Assembly (NCBI RefSeq): GCF_014838745.1
Contig: NZ_JABUXR010000007.1
Location: forward strand, 1 to 64,000
Source of the DNA: Limosilactobacillus urinaemulieris
GTDB lineage: Bacteria > Bacillota > Bacilli > Lactobacillales > Lactobacillaceae
Length of the DNA: 64,000 nt
Direction of reading: 5' to 3'
How positions within the stretch are numbered: position 1 is the first letter of the stretch; the number at the start of each line of letters is the position of its first letter. Under the pieces are notes generated by a model. That model did no database searches and had not been told where the DNA came from. It saw only the letters and a program-made list of their open reading frames with translations. Position numbers and translations under genes: made by a program. This document shows, piece by piece, positions 16,391 through 25,967 of this stretch.

Positions 16391-19300
16391 TAATAAACAC
16401 CTCCCAGCGGTTGAGCACCTCCAACAGGAATAGCGCCACCCTTAGCTTGAATATTGACTTCATGGCTTCTGATTGCTCGCCAAGTTGCATAAGTAGCATG
16501 ACCAATCGTCTTGCCATCAACATTCATGACCACGTTTAGATTACCGTCAATTTTTGCCGAACGGCTTGCAACAGAACTAGCAGTTCGCACTTGACTAGTT
16601 CCCTGATTGATAACCGGCACTAAATTATTAGCGCTATTCTTAGCTGATTCAATCAACTTGCTAAGCGTGCCAGCAAAGCCATTCGGGTTAATTTTTGCCC
16701 GTGCTTCGATAGCTTCGGCAATATGACCTTCTGAAGTGTCACGGGCTGGATTAACGGCTAATTCCGGTTCACCAGGAACTTCACCAAAAACGGAGAACTT
16801 ATCAGCCCAACCACCGTTAGCATAGCCTTGTGGTGACCAACCACGACGTACGCCAATTGGCGCTAAGTCTGAACGCCATGTACTATCAGCTAAAACAGCC
16901 ATGATTTGGTCAACTGCACTATGGATATTGCTGTGACCAGCCGGAAGATGACGTACTGCTGCACCCCAAGTTCCAAGCTTGAATTGGAATAATCCAATTG
17001 GTCGACCAGTACCATCATGATCATCAATTCCGCCACCTTGTGCTGGATTAACAGTTGATTCAACCATCGCTTGCCAATAAAGGCGTTCAATATCAGACGC
17101 TGAAAGTGACTGATGCATTAATGCAGCCGCAACTTGAGCAGCTTTAGCAAATGCCCCTTTCGACATCTTACCGCCACCACCTATGCTCTCCATGAACTTA
17201 TCAGCCATTTTCTTAATATAATTGCTGATACCAGTCTTTATATACTCAAAAGAACCCCTGGTAGTACGTTTAACACCACCCATAGATGGTTGAGCATTAA
17301 GCATTTTATCAAGACCGGTCTTTTCTTTTAACCAATCCCAGATTTCACTAGCACCTTTACCGATAAGATCAAAAGCATCTTCAGCACTATCTTTTACATC
17401 ATCAACAAAATCAGCAATCTTGGCACCGGTACCCTTAGCATATCCTGGTAGTTTCCCACCATTCATTGCCATTACAGCGGTTGATTGAGCGTGCGTAAGA
17501 ATCGAAGTACCAGCAGATAGATACCGTAGTTCTGGGCCATCAGCACCAAGTATTTCATATCCTCGTGGAGTATGGGCAAGTTCAAAACCTTCTTCACCAA
17601 CCAGTGCAAGTTGATTTTTCTTCAAGGCACCAGTACCAGTAGCGAACGCTGGAGCTGTTGGCACTCCCTTACTATTTTGTTGAAAGAACTTCAAGATGTT
17701 TTTAATAAATCCAAGAAACTTATTAAAAATGGCACTTACACCATTGAAGTTTGTCTTATATGTATTATTAACACCTTGCATTTCAGTCTCAGTTGCATTG
17801 ATGTGACCAGTGGCTTCATCCATAGCAGACTTATTAACATCGTTTTTCTGCTCTTCAATTTCTTTGGAAACCTTTCTGTGCTGCTTTTCAGCCGCTTTCG
17901 TAACCTTGTCATATTGTTCATTGGCTGAGTTAATAGTGTCTGTCTTCTGCTTTCTAGCATCGGCTTCAATCCGTTTATAGGTTTTGCTGTTTTCACCATA
18001 TTCTCTTTTAGCGGTTTTAGTAGTTTTGTTATACCTTTCTGTCGCTGCATTAATAATCGCATTCTTGGCTTTTTCGGCTGGACGAACAGCTGCTTTGTAT
18101 TGCTTATCGGCGTCACGTTGAGTTTGCTTCAAATCTTGTTGACTTAACTTACCTTTTTTCTTGATTAAGTCATTATAGATTTTTTCTTGCTGACCAGCGT
18201 CCTTCTTTGCACTAGCACTAATTTTGCTATCAGCATTCATCTGATCTTGAACGAGTTGTTTTGAATAACGTTTGTTTTCCTTTTCTCGTTCACGAATTAG
18301 TGCGTCGTTATATTTCTTAGAATTAGTACCATATTTGCGGGCTATTTCTTGAAGCTTCTTAGTACCACCGTTTTCAATGTTTTCTAACTTTTTATAGTGA
18401 TTGTTAGTATCCTTTTGCATGGCACTAAGTGTTTTTTGCTCTTGCTTTATGCGATCCTCATCAGCTTTTTTCTCAGCTTGTAGCTTCTTATTAGCCTGTT
18501 GTTGAGTAATAGCTCCTTCTTTAACCAGTTGTTCAAGATCCTTTTTAGAACGAGCTTCCTTGTCTGAATAATACTTTTTCAAAGACCGACTCATATCGCT
18601 ATAAAGCTTGTCGGTCTTTTGCTTAGTATCAGCAATGCTCTTTGGGTCGACACTCATTTTAATAACAGTACGAGTAATCTTATTGAGATCCGGACGGATC
18701 GCCTTAGAGGTACCCTCTGTGTCAGCATCAACTTTAATCTTAGTATGAGCAACAATTGAGTGACCTTTTAGTGCTTTGTTAGCAGCATTCCCCGCTGTTT
18801 CTCCAATCTTTTTACCAAGCCATTCACCAGCCATTGCACCAACTGCTGTGCCGGCTGGTCCCATAAATGAACCGGCGAAAGCGCCCAGTGCTGTACCTGC
18901 TACTGAACCAGCAGAGCCACCAATTTTTTGACCGGTATTGTGATTTGACAGTAATTCAGTACCAACTCCAGCAGCAGCCGTTAGCAGAGGAACAGCTTTA
19001 TTAGCTTTTAATACACCCAATGCACCACGAGCTGAGTTAAGGCGTGGCAACATCATTTTGCCAGCGTTTCGCTCAGCACTGGTTGGAGTTAGGTATTGTG
19101 GACCGGCAGAACCACCACCTAATGCATCAACCGCTTTTTGAGCAACACCAAACGACAAAACGGCATCCCTAGCCTTTGCCATCCACATGACAAATTCAGA
19201 GATCCGCTTTACGGCAAACCATGCCATCAATGCAACTGTAAAAGCTCTAACAGCTCCTTCGTGAGAAACTATTGCCTTAGTAAGGTTATCTAACAGGGTT

Positions 19301-20802
19301 AGAACATCTACCGTCTGTTTTCCATTTGTACCGACAAGGCCAAACATGGTACCAATAATTCGCAAGAAATCTCCGAATACTTGCCAAACCGTATCACCCA
19401 TAATAGCAACTAATTTAATAAGATTACCCGTTAAATCAACGATAGTGTCCCTATGATTACCAATATAGGTTAATAGCTTAGCTGCACTGTCCATGACAGT
19501 ACCGATTGCGTTACCTAGCAGTTTAGAGTAACGAGAAATCATTTCATTGGATAATAAGTCACGAATATCTTTTGACATCTGCTTGTTAGCCTTGAACGAG
19601 GTATTCATAACCTCACCCCAGAGAACAGACCAGCGTTGTTTGATATACATTTGCATACCAGTGAAAGAGGTCATCGCTTCTTCAGTTGAGTTCTTGTACT
19701 TATTACTTAAGTAGTCAAGAGCTTCTGTGAAGTCTTTAGCGGTTAATTTTCCTTGAGCAGACATCTCGTAAAGTTGTTTCATTGACTTACCGGTTGCCTT
19801 TTGCAAGGCTTCCCCAAACATCGGGAATCGGTTAATCATAACAGACATATCTTCAGCGTTAGCCTTACCACCAGCAACGATCTTGGCGAACTGTTCACCA
19901 GCTTCAGCTAACTGGTCATTGGTCATATGGAGCGTTGAACCTAAACGAATGAAGCCATTAGTCCAATCTTTAGTTTCCTTAACGCTTGAATGAACGTGAT
20001 AGAACGATTGAGCCATTCGGTCAATGGTACTTGCTGCATAGATAGAGTGCTGGGCCATATCATTGATATAGTTAACCAGCACTTTACCATCTTTCGGTGC
20101 TTCGGTAGTTAATGCCGTCCAAACCGTCTTCATTCGGTCTTGTTCAACGTTGTATTCCATACCAGCACGGGCGGCTTCTTTTAATCCATTACCGATTGTA
20201 TGGATACCGTTGATAGCCATACCACCAATAAAGGTGCCGGCAATCATATCTTTCAATCGACCAAAACTATTGGTAGTCTGCTTGGCTTCTTGTTGTAGCT
20301 GACGCATAGGGAGCGAAGCCCTGTCGTTTAACTTAGCTTCGGTAATAATCCTTGCTGGAACCTTTCTCAATAGTTCCTCGTAATTGATTACTTCACCACG
20401 TTGTGCCTGAGCAATCAATTCAGTACGTTGTCTTTTAGGAATTTTCCTTAAAAGCTGACCGAAATTCTCAATCCCTTGTTCTCGTGCTTCGGCTACTAAC
20501 TTTGTCTTAACATCATGAGGAATAGTGCCAACCATTTTCTTGAAGCGTTCAATTTTACTATCAGCTTCGTTAGTGTCAGCAGTGATTTTTTGTTTTACCG
20601 GTTTAGTTGAATCTTCAATCTGTTCATGAGCATGTTTGGCCTGATTAACAGCCTTACCTAACGCATTACGCAGATTTTCTTCAGCTTTATCACCAGTATT
20701 TTTACCAACATTGTTCAGAGTATTGTCAATTTCTGATGCTTTTTGACCTAACTGTTCAGTATTCAGTTTCACATCAATATTGACTGTACCATCTGCTGCC
20801 AT
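16390..20802 (-). CDS. Tape measure protein with lysozyme-like C-terminal domain
   Basis: A 1470-residue tail length protein. It contains long Lys/Glu/Ala-rich coiled coils (about 1-130 and 740-1000), a TMP core with DRMAQSFYHVHSS and AGEQFAKIVAGGKANAEDM motifs (about 230-400), hydrophobic Gly/Ala-rich segments (about 600-690), and a lytic-transglycosylase-like domain near residues 1240-1340 (WQAMVESTVNPAQGG, GRPIGLFQFKLGTW). By the usual ~0.15 nm per residue rule the tail would be about 220 nm. It is the largest gene and defines a long-tailed siphovirus. Confidence 0.95.
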   Translation of the reverse strand: MAADGTVNIDVKLNTEQLGQKASEIDNTLNNVGKNTGDKAEENLRNALGKAVNQAKHAHEQIEDSTKPVKQKITADTNEADSKIERFKKMVGTIPHDVKTKLVAEAREQGIENFGQLLRKIPKRQRTELIAQAQRGEVINYEELLRKVPARIITEAKLNDRASLPMRQLQQEAKQTTNSFGRLKDMIAGTFIGGMAINGIHTIGNGLKEAARAGMEYNVEQDRMKTVWTALTTEAPKDGKVLVNYINDMAQHSIYAASTIDRMAQSFYHVHSSVKETKDWTNGFIRLGSTLHMTNDQLAEAGEQFAKIVAGGKANAEDMSVMINRFPMFGEALQKATGKSMKQLYEMSAQGKLTAKDFTEALDYLSNKYKNSTEEAMTSFTGMQMYIKQRWSVLWGEVMNTSFKANKQMSKDIRDLLSNEMISRYSKLLGNAIGTVMDSAAKLLTYIGNHRDTIVDLTGNLIKLVAIMGDTVWQVFGDFLRIIGTMFGLVGTNGKQTVDVLTLLDNLTKAIVSHEGAVRAFTVALMAWFAVKRISEFVMWMAKARDAVLSFGVAQKAVDALGGGSAGPQYLTPTSAERNAGKMMLPRLNSARGALGVLKANKAVPLLTAAAGVGTELLSNHNTGQKIGGSAGSVAGTALGAFAGSFMGPAGTAVGAMAGEWLGKKIGETAGNAANKALKGHSIVAHTKIKVDADTEGTSKAIRPDLNKITRTVIKMSVDPKSIADTKQKTDKLYSDMSRSLKKYYSDKEARSKKDLEQLVKEGAITQQQANKKLQAEKKADEDRIKQEQKTLSAMQKDTNNHYKKLENIENGGTKKLQEIARKYGTNSKKYNDALIREREKENKRYSKQLVQDQMNADSKISASAKKDAGQQEKIYNDLIKKKGKLSQQDLKQTQRDADKQYKAAVRPAEKAKNAIINAATERYNKTTKTAKREYGENSKTYKRIEADARKQKTDTINSANEQYDKVTKAAEKQHRKVSKEIEEQKNDVNKSAMDEATGHINATETEMQGVNNTYKTNFNGVSAIFNKFLGFIKNILKFFQQNSKGVPTAPAFATGTGALKKNQLALVGEEGFELAHTPRGYEILGADGPELRYLSAGTSILTHAQSTAVMAMNGGKLPGYAKGTGAKIADFVDDVKDSAEDAFDLIGKGASEIWDWLKEKTGLDKMLNAQPSMGGVKRTTRGSFEYIKTGISNYIKKMADKFMESIGGGGKMSKGAFAKAAQVAAALMHQSLSASDIERLYWQAMVESTVNPAQGGGIDDHDGTGRPIGLFQFKLGTWGAAVRHLPAGHSNIHSAVDQIMAVLADSTWRSDLAPIGVRRGWSPQGYANGGWADKFSVFGEVPGEPELAVNPARDTSEGHIAEAIEARAKINPNGFAGTLSKLIESAKNSANNLVPVINQGTSQVRTASSVASRSAKIDGNLNVVMNVDGKTIGHATYATWRAIRSHEVNIQAKGGAIPVGGAQPLGGVY

Positions 20803-20819
20803 CTATATTCCTCCTTCCG

Positions 20820-21473
20820 TTAAGATTGCGCCCAAGCCTTAATAGTATTCATAAAGCCCGTGAATTGTTGTTCACGGGCTTCTTCAGTCTTATTCTCGTT
20901 AAGTTCGTAATATTGTTTTGCATTAAGTGCATCAGTTAGTTCTTGACCCTTTAATTCACCGGTATCTCGCATTCTAATTTGAATAATCCTACTCATATAG
21001 GTTTTATCATTCAAACCAGCAAATAATGCCTTGAACTCGTCCCAGTGCATTTTACCTTTCTCTTGAAGCAAGTTAATGCCATACTGTTCACGGAAACTAG
21101 CGTAAATGGCTTGTGCATCTTGAGTATACGAATAGTATTTTATGGCTGGTGTTGGGGTGCCTTGCATATCTGAGCTAGGTTCATCGTCATCATCGTTGCC
21201 ATATGGTTGTTCTCGTAGATAATTACTAATCTGTTCAAAGGCAGAAACAGCGAAATCAGCGTCTTGTGGCTTAAAGCCAAAAAACATCTCAAAGGCAACT
21301 GACACCTTTTCCTCAGCGGTAAAATGTTCATCATCTAGTAACTGATAGAAACTGATCACCGTGTCAAAAGATAGGTCAAGTTTGTAAGCCTTGCCTTGAT
21401 AATCAAACTCATTATTGAGACCAGTAGGATTACTTTTGCGATCCTCGCTTCTTGTTAGCGATAGCATGTTCAC
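20820..21473 (-). CDS. Phage Gp15-type tail assembly protein
   Basis: A 217-residue protein resembling the bacteriophage Gp15 family: YKLDLSFDTVISFYQLLDDE at residues 31-50, and HWDEFKALFAGLNDKTYMSRIIQIR. Such proteins correspond to the T partner of tail-assembly chaperones. The putative GTG start (21473) lies inside the preceding gene; the 44-bp overlap is in a different frame and the frames could be joined by a +1 (or -2) shift near the TAA at 21430. Confidence 0.75.
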   Translation of the reverse strand: MNMLSLTRSEDRKSNPTGLNNEFDYQGKAYKLDLSFDTVISFYQLLDDEHFTAEEKVSVAFEMFFGFKPQDADFAVSAFEQISNYLREQPYGNDDDDEPSSDMQGTPTPAIKYYSYTQDAQAIYASFREQYGINLLQEKGKMHWDEFKALFAGLNDKTYMSRIIQIRMRDTGELKGQELTDALNAKQYYELNENKTEEAREQQFTGFMNTIKAWAQS

Positions 21474-21930
21474 TCACCCGCTTCTTTTTGCCTGTGTATT
21501 GAGCAGTACGGGCTTCGTGCTTTTCACGTTGACGGGCTTCATTCGTTCCATCGAGCTTTTCTTTAGTCTCACGTAGAACTTTAATCGTCTTGAATAGTGC
21601 ATACGATTGTTGATCGTAGTAATCATAGATAGACTTACCAGCACCCTTAATACCAAGTACATCATCTAGTGCTTCAAACACATTATTAAGTAATGCCATT
21701 TGCTGTTTTTCGAGGTAATCCTTTCGCTGGTCAATAGTCATTTCATCTTCAAACTTCTTTGAAGCATCTTGTTGCTTTTTGTAGAAATCTGAAATTTCTA
21801 GTTGCAAGTTGCGCAAAGCCCGATCCATTTCATCGTTAAATGTGACGTGATAAGTCTTGCCACCAATGATTACACTTCGTTTGAAATTAAACTTGAACTG
21901 CTTATCTAGATCCATATTGATTGCAGACAT
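21430..21930 (-). CDS. Tail assembly chaperone
   Basis: A 166-residue protein (MSAINMDLDKQFKFNFKRSV start), charged and helical, between tail tube and tape measure as expected for the G-type chaperone that holds the tape measure during assembly. The C-terminus is strongly basic. Assigned by order and size. Confidence 0.7.
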   Translation of the reverse strand: MSAINMDLDKQFKFNFKRSVIIGGKTYHVTFNDEMDRALRNLQLEISDFYKKQQDASKKFEDEMTIDQRKDYLEKQQMALLNNVFEALDDVLGIKGAGKSIYDYYDQQSYALFKTIKVLRETKEKLDGTNEARQREKHEARTAQYTGKKKRVSEHAIANKKRGSQK

Positions 21931-21984
21931 TTTATGTATCCTCCTATCGTCTCACTTTAACTCGTCTCTGTCATTACTTAATTA

Positions 21985-22581
21985 CTACTTCTTAGCACTT
22001 GCTGGGACAAACTTAGGCTTACCGTTGAACACGGCTACAAAACTAAACGTTTGCTTAGCGCCTGGTTGACCACCAGCCGGGACAATATTAGTTAGAGTAA
22101 CAATCCCGTAGACTTGTGAGCCATCTGCAAAGGTAACTCGCATTAAAGTCTTCAAGTTGTCACCGATTTCTAACATCTTAGAAGCAATGTAATCTTGTGC
22201 CTTATCACCATATACACGGTGACCTGCAACAGTGAATTGGTAACGCTTAGAGGTAACGTCTGAAGTACCGAAACCTTCACCGTCATAATATTCATCATTG
22301 GCGGTGGTGTCGTTTTCTGCTGGAGTTAAGTTGTTAATTCCGGCTGCTAAACGTGCCCAAGCTGCCTTAGTAATATCGTTAACGTTATCTAAACCATCGG
22401 TAGCAATTTCAATCTTATTTTGCCAGTTCAGTAAGAACTTACCGATATTAGTAGGTGCAGTGTCGTCACCTGCTAGAGAGTTGTTATTTGTTCCTGCTGG
22501 TTGTGGTTTAATACCAGTATTCGCACTTGCTGAACTTGCCAAGCTTGGTGTGCTTGTTGGAGTTGTATTTTCATCAGCCAT
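21985..22581 (-). CDS. Major tail tube protein
   Basis: A 198-residue protein. The beta-rich body (NDEYYDGEGFGTSDVTSKRYQFTVAGHR and VYGIVTLTNIVPAGGQPGAKQTFSFVAVFNG) is that of siphophage tail tube proteins. The N-terminal 30 residues are Thr/Ser/Ala-rich and disordered. It lies between the head-tail joining genes and the chaperones. Confidence 0.85.
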   Translation of the reverse strand: MADENTTPTSTPSLASSASANTGIKPQPAGTNNNSLAGDDTAPTNIGKFLLNWQNKIEIATDGLDNVNDITKAAWARLAAGINNLTPAENDTTANDEYYDGEGFGTSDVTSKRYQFTVAGHRVYGDKAQDYIASKMLEIGDNLKTLMRVTFADGSQVYGIVTLTNIVPAGGQPGAKQTFSFVAVFNGKPKFVPASAKK

Positions 22582-22597
22582 AATTTATCCTTCTTTC

Positions 22598-22996
22598 TTA
22601 TTTTTCAAAAGTATCAACCGTAATCTTAAAATCAAAAACATACATTACCGTCCCAGTGGTATCAGCCATTGTCGGGTGCGGAAATGAAGCAATCTCTAAT
22701 GTTGAGAAAACAAAAGAGCGATCTTTTGAGATGACTCTAAAATCGTTATCGCCAAGTACGTTGGCAATCTGCCACAATACTTGATTAATTAATCCTTCAT
22801 CACTACCTTGCATGATTACTTCCATGAGATATTGTTCAGTCTTATTGCCGGCATAATCACGCTCAATCACATTAGAACCCGGTAGCATTTGCAAACGAAG
22901 CTCTGGATCATGTTTACCGTCCAAATAGCCAAATAGACACTTGAGCGGTAAGCCTAGTGAATTGATTGAGTCTTTGACTCGCTCTTTTAAATCCAT
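22598..22996 (-). CDS. Minor capsid / tail terminator protein (Minor_capsid_3 type)
   Basis: A 132-residue protein whose size, position and pattern (LQMLPGSNVIERDYAGNKTEQYLMEVIMQG) match phage minor capsid protein 3, equivalent to the tail terminator at the head-tail interface. It overlaps the upstream gene by 1 bp. Confidence 0.75.
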   Translation of the reverse strand: MDLKERVKDSINSLGLPLKCLFGYLDGKHDPELRLQMLPGSNVIERDYAGNKTEQYLMEVIMQGSDEGLINQVLWQIANVLGDNDFRVISKDRSFVFSTLEIASFPHPTMADTTGTVMYVFDFKITVDTFEK

Positions 22997-23376
22997 TAGT
23001 TTCCCTCCAATAAGCTCTTCTTAACCTTATTAGCCCAAACGTCACCATACAACGACTTAGCCCTTAAGTCCCAGCGCTTTGATGGAGAACGCCCCTCTGT
23101 TGGCGTATAGTTTTGGACTTGAGATACTTTACCAGTCTTACGGTTAGTAATTAACCCATAGAATTGAGCTTTAGCATACGGCACCGTGTAAAGAATTGAC
23201 TTACCATCAAGGCTAATAGCTATTTGTTTTGCCAAATGCCCTTCCTTGTATGGAATAAATTGATCCATATCGGCTGCCACTTGATTTACAAGTATATATT
23301 GCGCTCGTTGTAATGACCGTCCGCTTAAAACATCAGCTAACTTCTTACCGTTGTAACTAACTCGTACACTCATCAC
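22996..23376 (-). CDS. Minor capsid protein (Minor_capsid_2 type)
   Basis: A 126-residue head-tail connector component (QVAADMDQFIPYKEGHLAK, VPYAKAQFYG, RWDLRAKSLYGDVWANKVKK), typical of HK97 gp10-like or minor capsid 2 proteins. It overlaps both neighbours by 1-4 bp. Confidence 0.8.
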   Translation of the reverse strand: MMSVRVSYNGKKLADVLSGRSLQRAQYILVNQVAADMDQFIPYKEGHLAKQIAISLDGKSILYTVPYAKAQFYGLITNRKTGKVSQVQNYTPTEGRSPSKRWDLRAKSLYGDVWANKVKKSLLEGN

Positions 23377-23726
23377 AGCACCTCCAGTTCATACGAATAC
23401 ACCTTATTACTGTAAGGCTCTCGATTATCCACAATATTAGTAATCGTGTAATCTCGTCCCTCAAATTTAAGGTGAGTTCCGACCCAGTCCGGCGTAATCT
23501 TCGGTAGCGGATCAGAAATACCAGCAAACAAAAAGACAATCGCATTTGCTGTGATTGTCCGGCTGTTATTTGAACCTGAATAAATCGTCTGTGGTTGAAC
23601 TAACACGTTATTAATTGCTTGCTCCACAGTCTTTTGCTTGCCGTAATCATCTTCTTCCCCCGTTGGTACTTGAAGCGCTATGGATTGATTGCATAATCGC
23701 TTACTTATTCTTGGCAGCATAATCAT
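23373..23726 (-). CDS. Minor capsid protein / head-tail stopper (Minor_capsid_1 type)
   Basis: A 117-residue protein (MIMLPRISKRLCNQSIALQV start). The KFEGRDYTITNIVDNREPYSNKVYSYELEVL end fits the phage stopper/minor capsid 1 family that closes the portal channel. It overlaps the upstream connector gene by 26 bp. Confidence 0.75.
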   Translation of the reverse strand: MIMLPRISKRLCNQSIALQVPTGEEDDYGKQKTVEQAINNVLVQPQTIYSGSNNSRTITANAIVFLFAGISDPLPKITPDWVGTHLKFEGRDYTITNIVDNREPYSNKVYSYELEVL

Positions 23727-24120
23727 TCACCCCACGATAAAGCAATCCGTAACGGCCAAGCAATCGGTACGCTTCCTTACATACCCCGTTAATCGTTGTA
23801 CTTACCGGATTAACTGACGGTGACAATGACAATCGACCAATTGAAACGCTCTTAAAATTATCGCCACCATCGTAGGAAGCGGTAATTCCGGTTTCAATAA
23901 TGAAATCAATTTGTTCACAAATAGCAGCCTTATAGGCGTCTACCCTTTTCGCCCAATCGGTTTCAAAATCATGGTCATCATAGAAGTAATTAGTAACGGC
24001 ATCAATTTGACGCTGTGCTTGCCTAACAAGTGAATTGAAATCATCATCGCCTTTGTCTTTGGCACTGATATACCCGAACTCAATATAATCACTTTTCTTT
24101 AAGCGTTGTTCTTGTGCCAT
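23701..24120 (-). CDS. Head-tail connector (adaptor) protein
   Basis: A 139-residue helical protein directly after the major capsid gene (YIEFGYISAKDKGDDDFNSLVRQAQRQIDAVTN; AYKAAICEQIDFIIETG). Order and helical content match gp6/gp15-like adaptors that bind the portal ring. Confidence 0.75.
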   Translation of the reverse strand: MAQEQRLKKSDYIEFGYISAKDKGDDDFNSLVRQAQRQIDAVTNYFYDDHDFETDWAKRVDAYKAAICEQIDFIIETGITASYDGGDNFKSVSIGRLSLSPSVNPVSTTINGVCKEAYRLLGRYGLLYRGVNDYAAKNK

Positions 24121-24132
24121 TAGATCACCTTA

Positions 24133-25053
24133 TTACTTGTTTGGTGTTGGACCAGGTGTAGGCGTTGCAGTGCTTGCCTTAGACAAGTTAGCAACAATAC
24201 CGTCTTTCCGTGATTCACGGATAAATAAATCGTGGTACAAACGGTTTTGGTAAAGGTAGCCGTCCCCTTCAGTGTGTTCACCCGGTGCGAACAAGTAAAC
24301 AGCGTTTTCCTTAACTACTTGAATGATTGAAGGCTTAGAAACAAACATAAAGTTAATGTTTTGAGCGTCTCCATTTGCCTTAAATCCATCTGAGAAGTCG
24401 TAATCAGACATGAAACGAGCACCGTCCCAGATTTCAATTAATTGGATTCCGTCAATTGAAGCAATCCGTGAATTAAGGGCAGTACCAGCCACGTTTTGGT
24501 TAGTAATTGTCCGGGTAAATTCAGTTGATTGTTCCAACTTGTTCATAGCGTCGCTAGACAAGAAACCAACAATGTTTTGTGGTCCGTACTTACGTAATGG
24601 CATAATAGCGTCCTTAATAGCGCCATATACATTGCTCTTAGTAAGCTTAGTAGTATCAACTTGACCAGCGTCTTGTGCGCCCTTAGCCATCTTAGCAAAA
24701 CGGTAAGCGTCCAATTCTGGTTGTACGTGTTCGGTGATAAAGGTCTTTGAGATGTTAGCCATTGCCAATTCTTGGTTAGTTTCGTCAACATCTTGTTGGT
24801 CAATGAAGAACTCAATATCCCGGTCTTGACCCATTGTGTAGACCTTCTTGGAGTCTTCAATCGTTCCTTCATTGTAGCCCTTGCCACGTGTATGTGCCTT
24901 CAATCCTGAAGTGCTGATAGTCCGTAAGGTAAATGACTTACCACCAGCCACAAGGTTAACATCGGCGTTACCAATTGCCGTAGTCATTAATCCCTCAGTA
25001 ATCTTTTGGTCCAGCATTGTGCCATCTTTTTCAACGTAATTAAATGTAGCCAT
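24133..25053 (-). CDS. Major capsid protein
   Basis: A 306-residue HK97-fold-type capsid protein. Motifs typical of this Lactobacillus phage family: FTLRTISTSGLKAHTRGKGYNEG, FFIDQQDVDETN, VQPELDAYRFAKMAKGA and VVGFLSSDAM-like sequence. It is preceded by the scaffold gene and followed by the connector genes. The C-terminus ends in a Thr/Pro-rich tail. Confidence 0.92.
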   Translation of the reverse strand: MATFNYVEKDGTMLDQKITEGLMTTAIGNADVNLVAGGKSFTLRTISTSGLKAHTRGKGYNEGTIEDSKKVYTMGQDRDIEFFIDQQDVDETNQELAMANISKTFITEHVQPELDAYRFAKMAKGAQDAGQVDTTKLTKSNVYGAIKDAIMPLRKYGPQNIVGFLSSDAMNKLEQSTEFTRTITNQNVAGTALNSRIASIDGIQLIEIWDGARFMSDYDFSDGFKANGDAQNINFMFVSKPSIIQVVKENAVYLFAPGEHTEGDGYLYQNRLYHDLFIRESRKDGIVANLSKASTATPTPGPTPNK

Positions 25054-25073
25054 TCAAAATCAATCCTTTCTTG

Positions 25074-25637
25074 CTACTTGTTCTTTAATCCTAGAGCTTG
25101 ACGAACAGCGTCACGATCATCGCTACCACCGTCACCACCACTAGGATTGCCAGTAATCGTTGAATCACTAGTGTTTTTGGGCTGTTCTTCAAACAGGTAA
25201 CTGTCGCTGTCTTTTAATCCTGTCAATTGATCATCCAAACCGGTAAGAGTACCATCGTCACCCATCTTGACCTTATCCATATCAATCAACGCTCGGACAG
25301 CCTTGCCGTTACGGGCATGAGAGCCAGCAATAGCAAGGTCAACAGCGCTATTCAATTTAAGGCTTGCAATTTTATCTTGTGACGCCTTTTGGGAATCATC
25401 GAACTCTTTACGTAAGTCTTTTAATTGACCTTGTAACTCTTCGTTATCCTTAGCGTCCTTTTGTAAGTCTTTTAGTTTCTGTGCATTGGTATTCAACTCA
25501 TCTTTGTATTGATCACGTTCACCAGTAATCGTATTAATCTGGGAATGCAAATCATTAACTTCTGCTGAATGCATACCAAATACCTTAGTTACTTGTTCAT
25601 CGGTTAAACCCATTTCTCGTAATTCATCACGTTTCAT
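25074..25637 (-). CDS. Capsid scaffolding protein (Gp20-like)
   Basis: The start at 25637 (MKRDELREMG) is chosen because GGAGGAAAG lies 7 nt upstream; an upstream ATG at 25652 overlaps that site. The product has 187 residues: long coiled coil (25-110) followed by the SAVDLAIAGSHARNGKAVRALIDMDKV segment typical of phage minor structural GP20 scaffolds, and a disordered tail. It organises capsid assembly and is removed before packaging. Confidence 0.85.
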   Translation of the reverse strand: MKRDELREMGLTDEQVTKVFGMHSAEVNDLHSQINTITGERDQYKDELNTNAQKLKDLQKDAKDNEELQGQLKDLRKEFDDSQKASQDKIASLKLNSAVDLAIAGSHARNGKAVRALIDMDKVKMGDDGTLTGLDDQLTGLKDSDSYLFEEQPKNTSDSTITGNPSGGDGGSDDRDAVRQALGLKNK

Positions 25638-25740
25638 GCAACTTTCCTCCATTCGATATTTTTATACAGGGCAACGACCCTGATAAAAAGTGCATAACAA
25701 AAAAGCAGTTTTACGACATACTCAGGTCGAATGTTATTTT

Positions 25741-25962
25741 CTAATTTGTTATCTTTTCCAGCTTAATATCGCTAATTGCTTTTACTATCTCTGGTATAAG
25801 CTTCAAGTTTTCGGTAGTAGCCATTACCGGTAAATCAAAATCAACATGAAATTTCATTTTTCCAAAATTATTAGCGTCACCTTTGAACTCAACATTCCTA
25901 ATTATTGGACTAATCAAATCCATCTTCTCTTCACCGTCATACGTTTCAAAGTGTTCTTCCAT
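25741..25962 (-). CDS. Small phage protein between head genes
   Basis: A 73-residue protein starting at ATG 25962 (MEEHFETYDG), 8 nt after GGAG. It is acidic, with an alternating beta pattern, and no motif was recognised. It is possibly a head decoration or morphogenesis factor given its place between minor head protein and scaffold. Confidence 0.6.
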   Translation of the reverse strand: MEEHFETYDGEEKMDLISPIIRNVEFKGDANNFGKMKFHVDFDLPVMATTENLKLIPEIVKAISDIKLEKITN

Positions 25963-25967
25963 AAATA

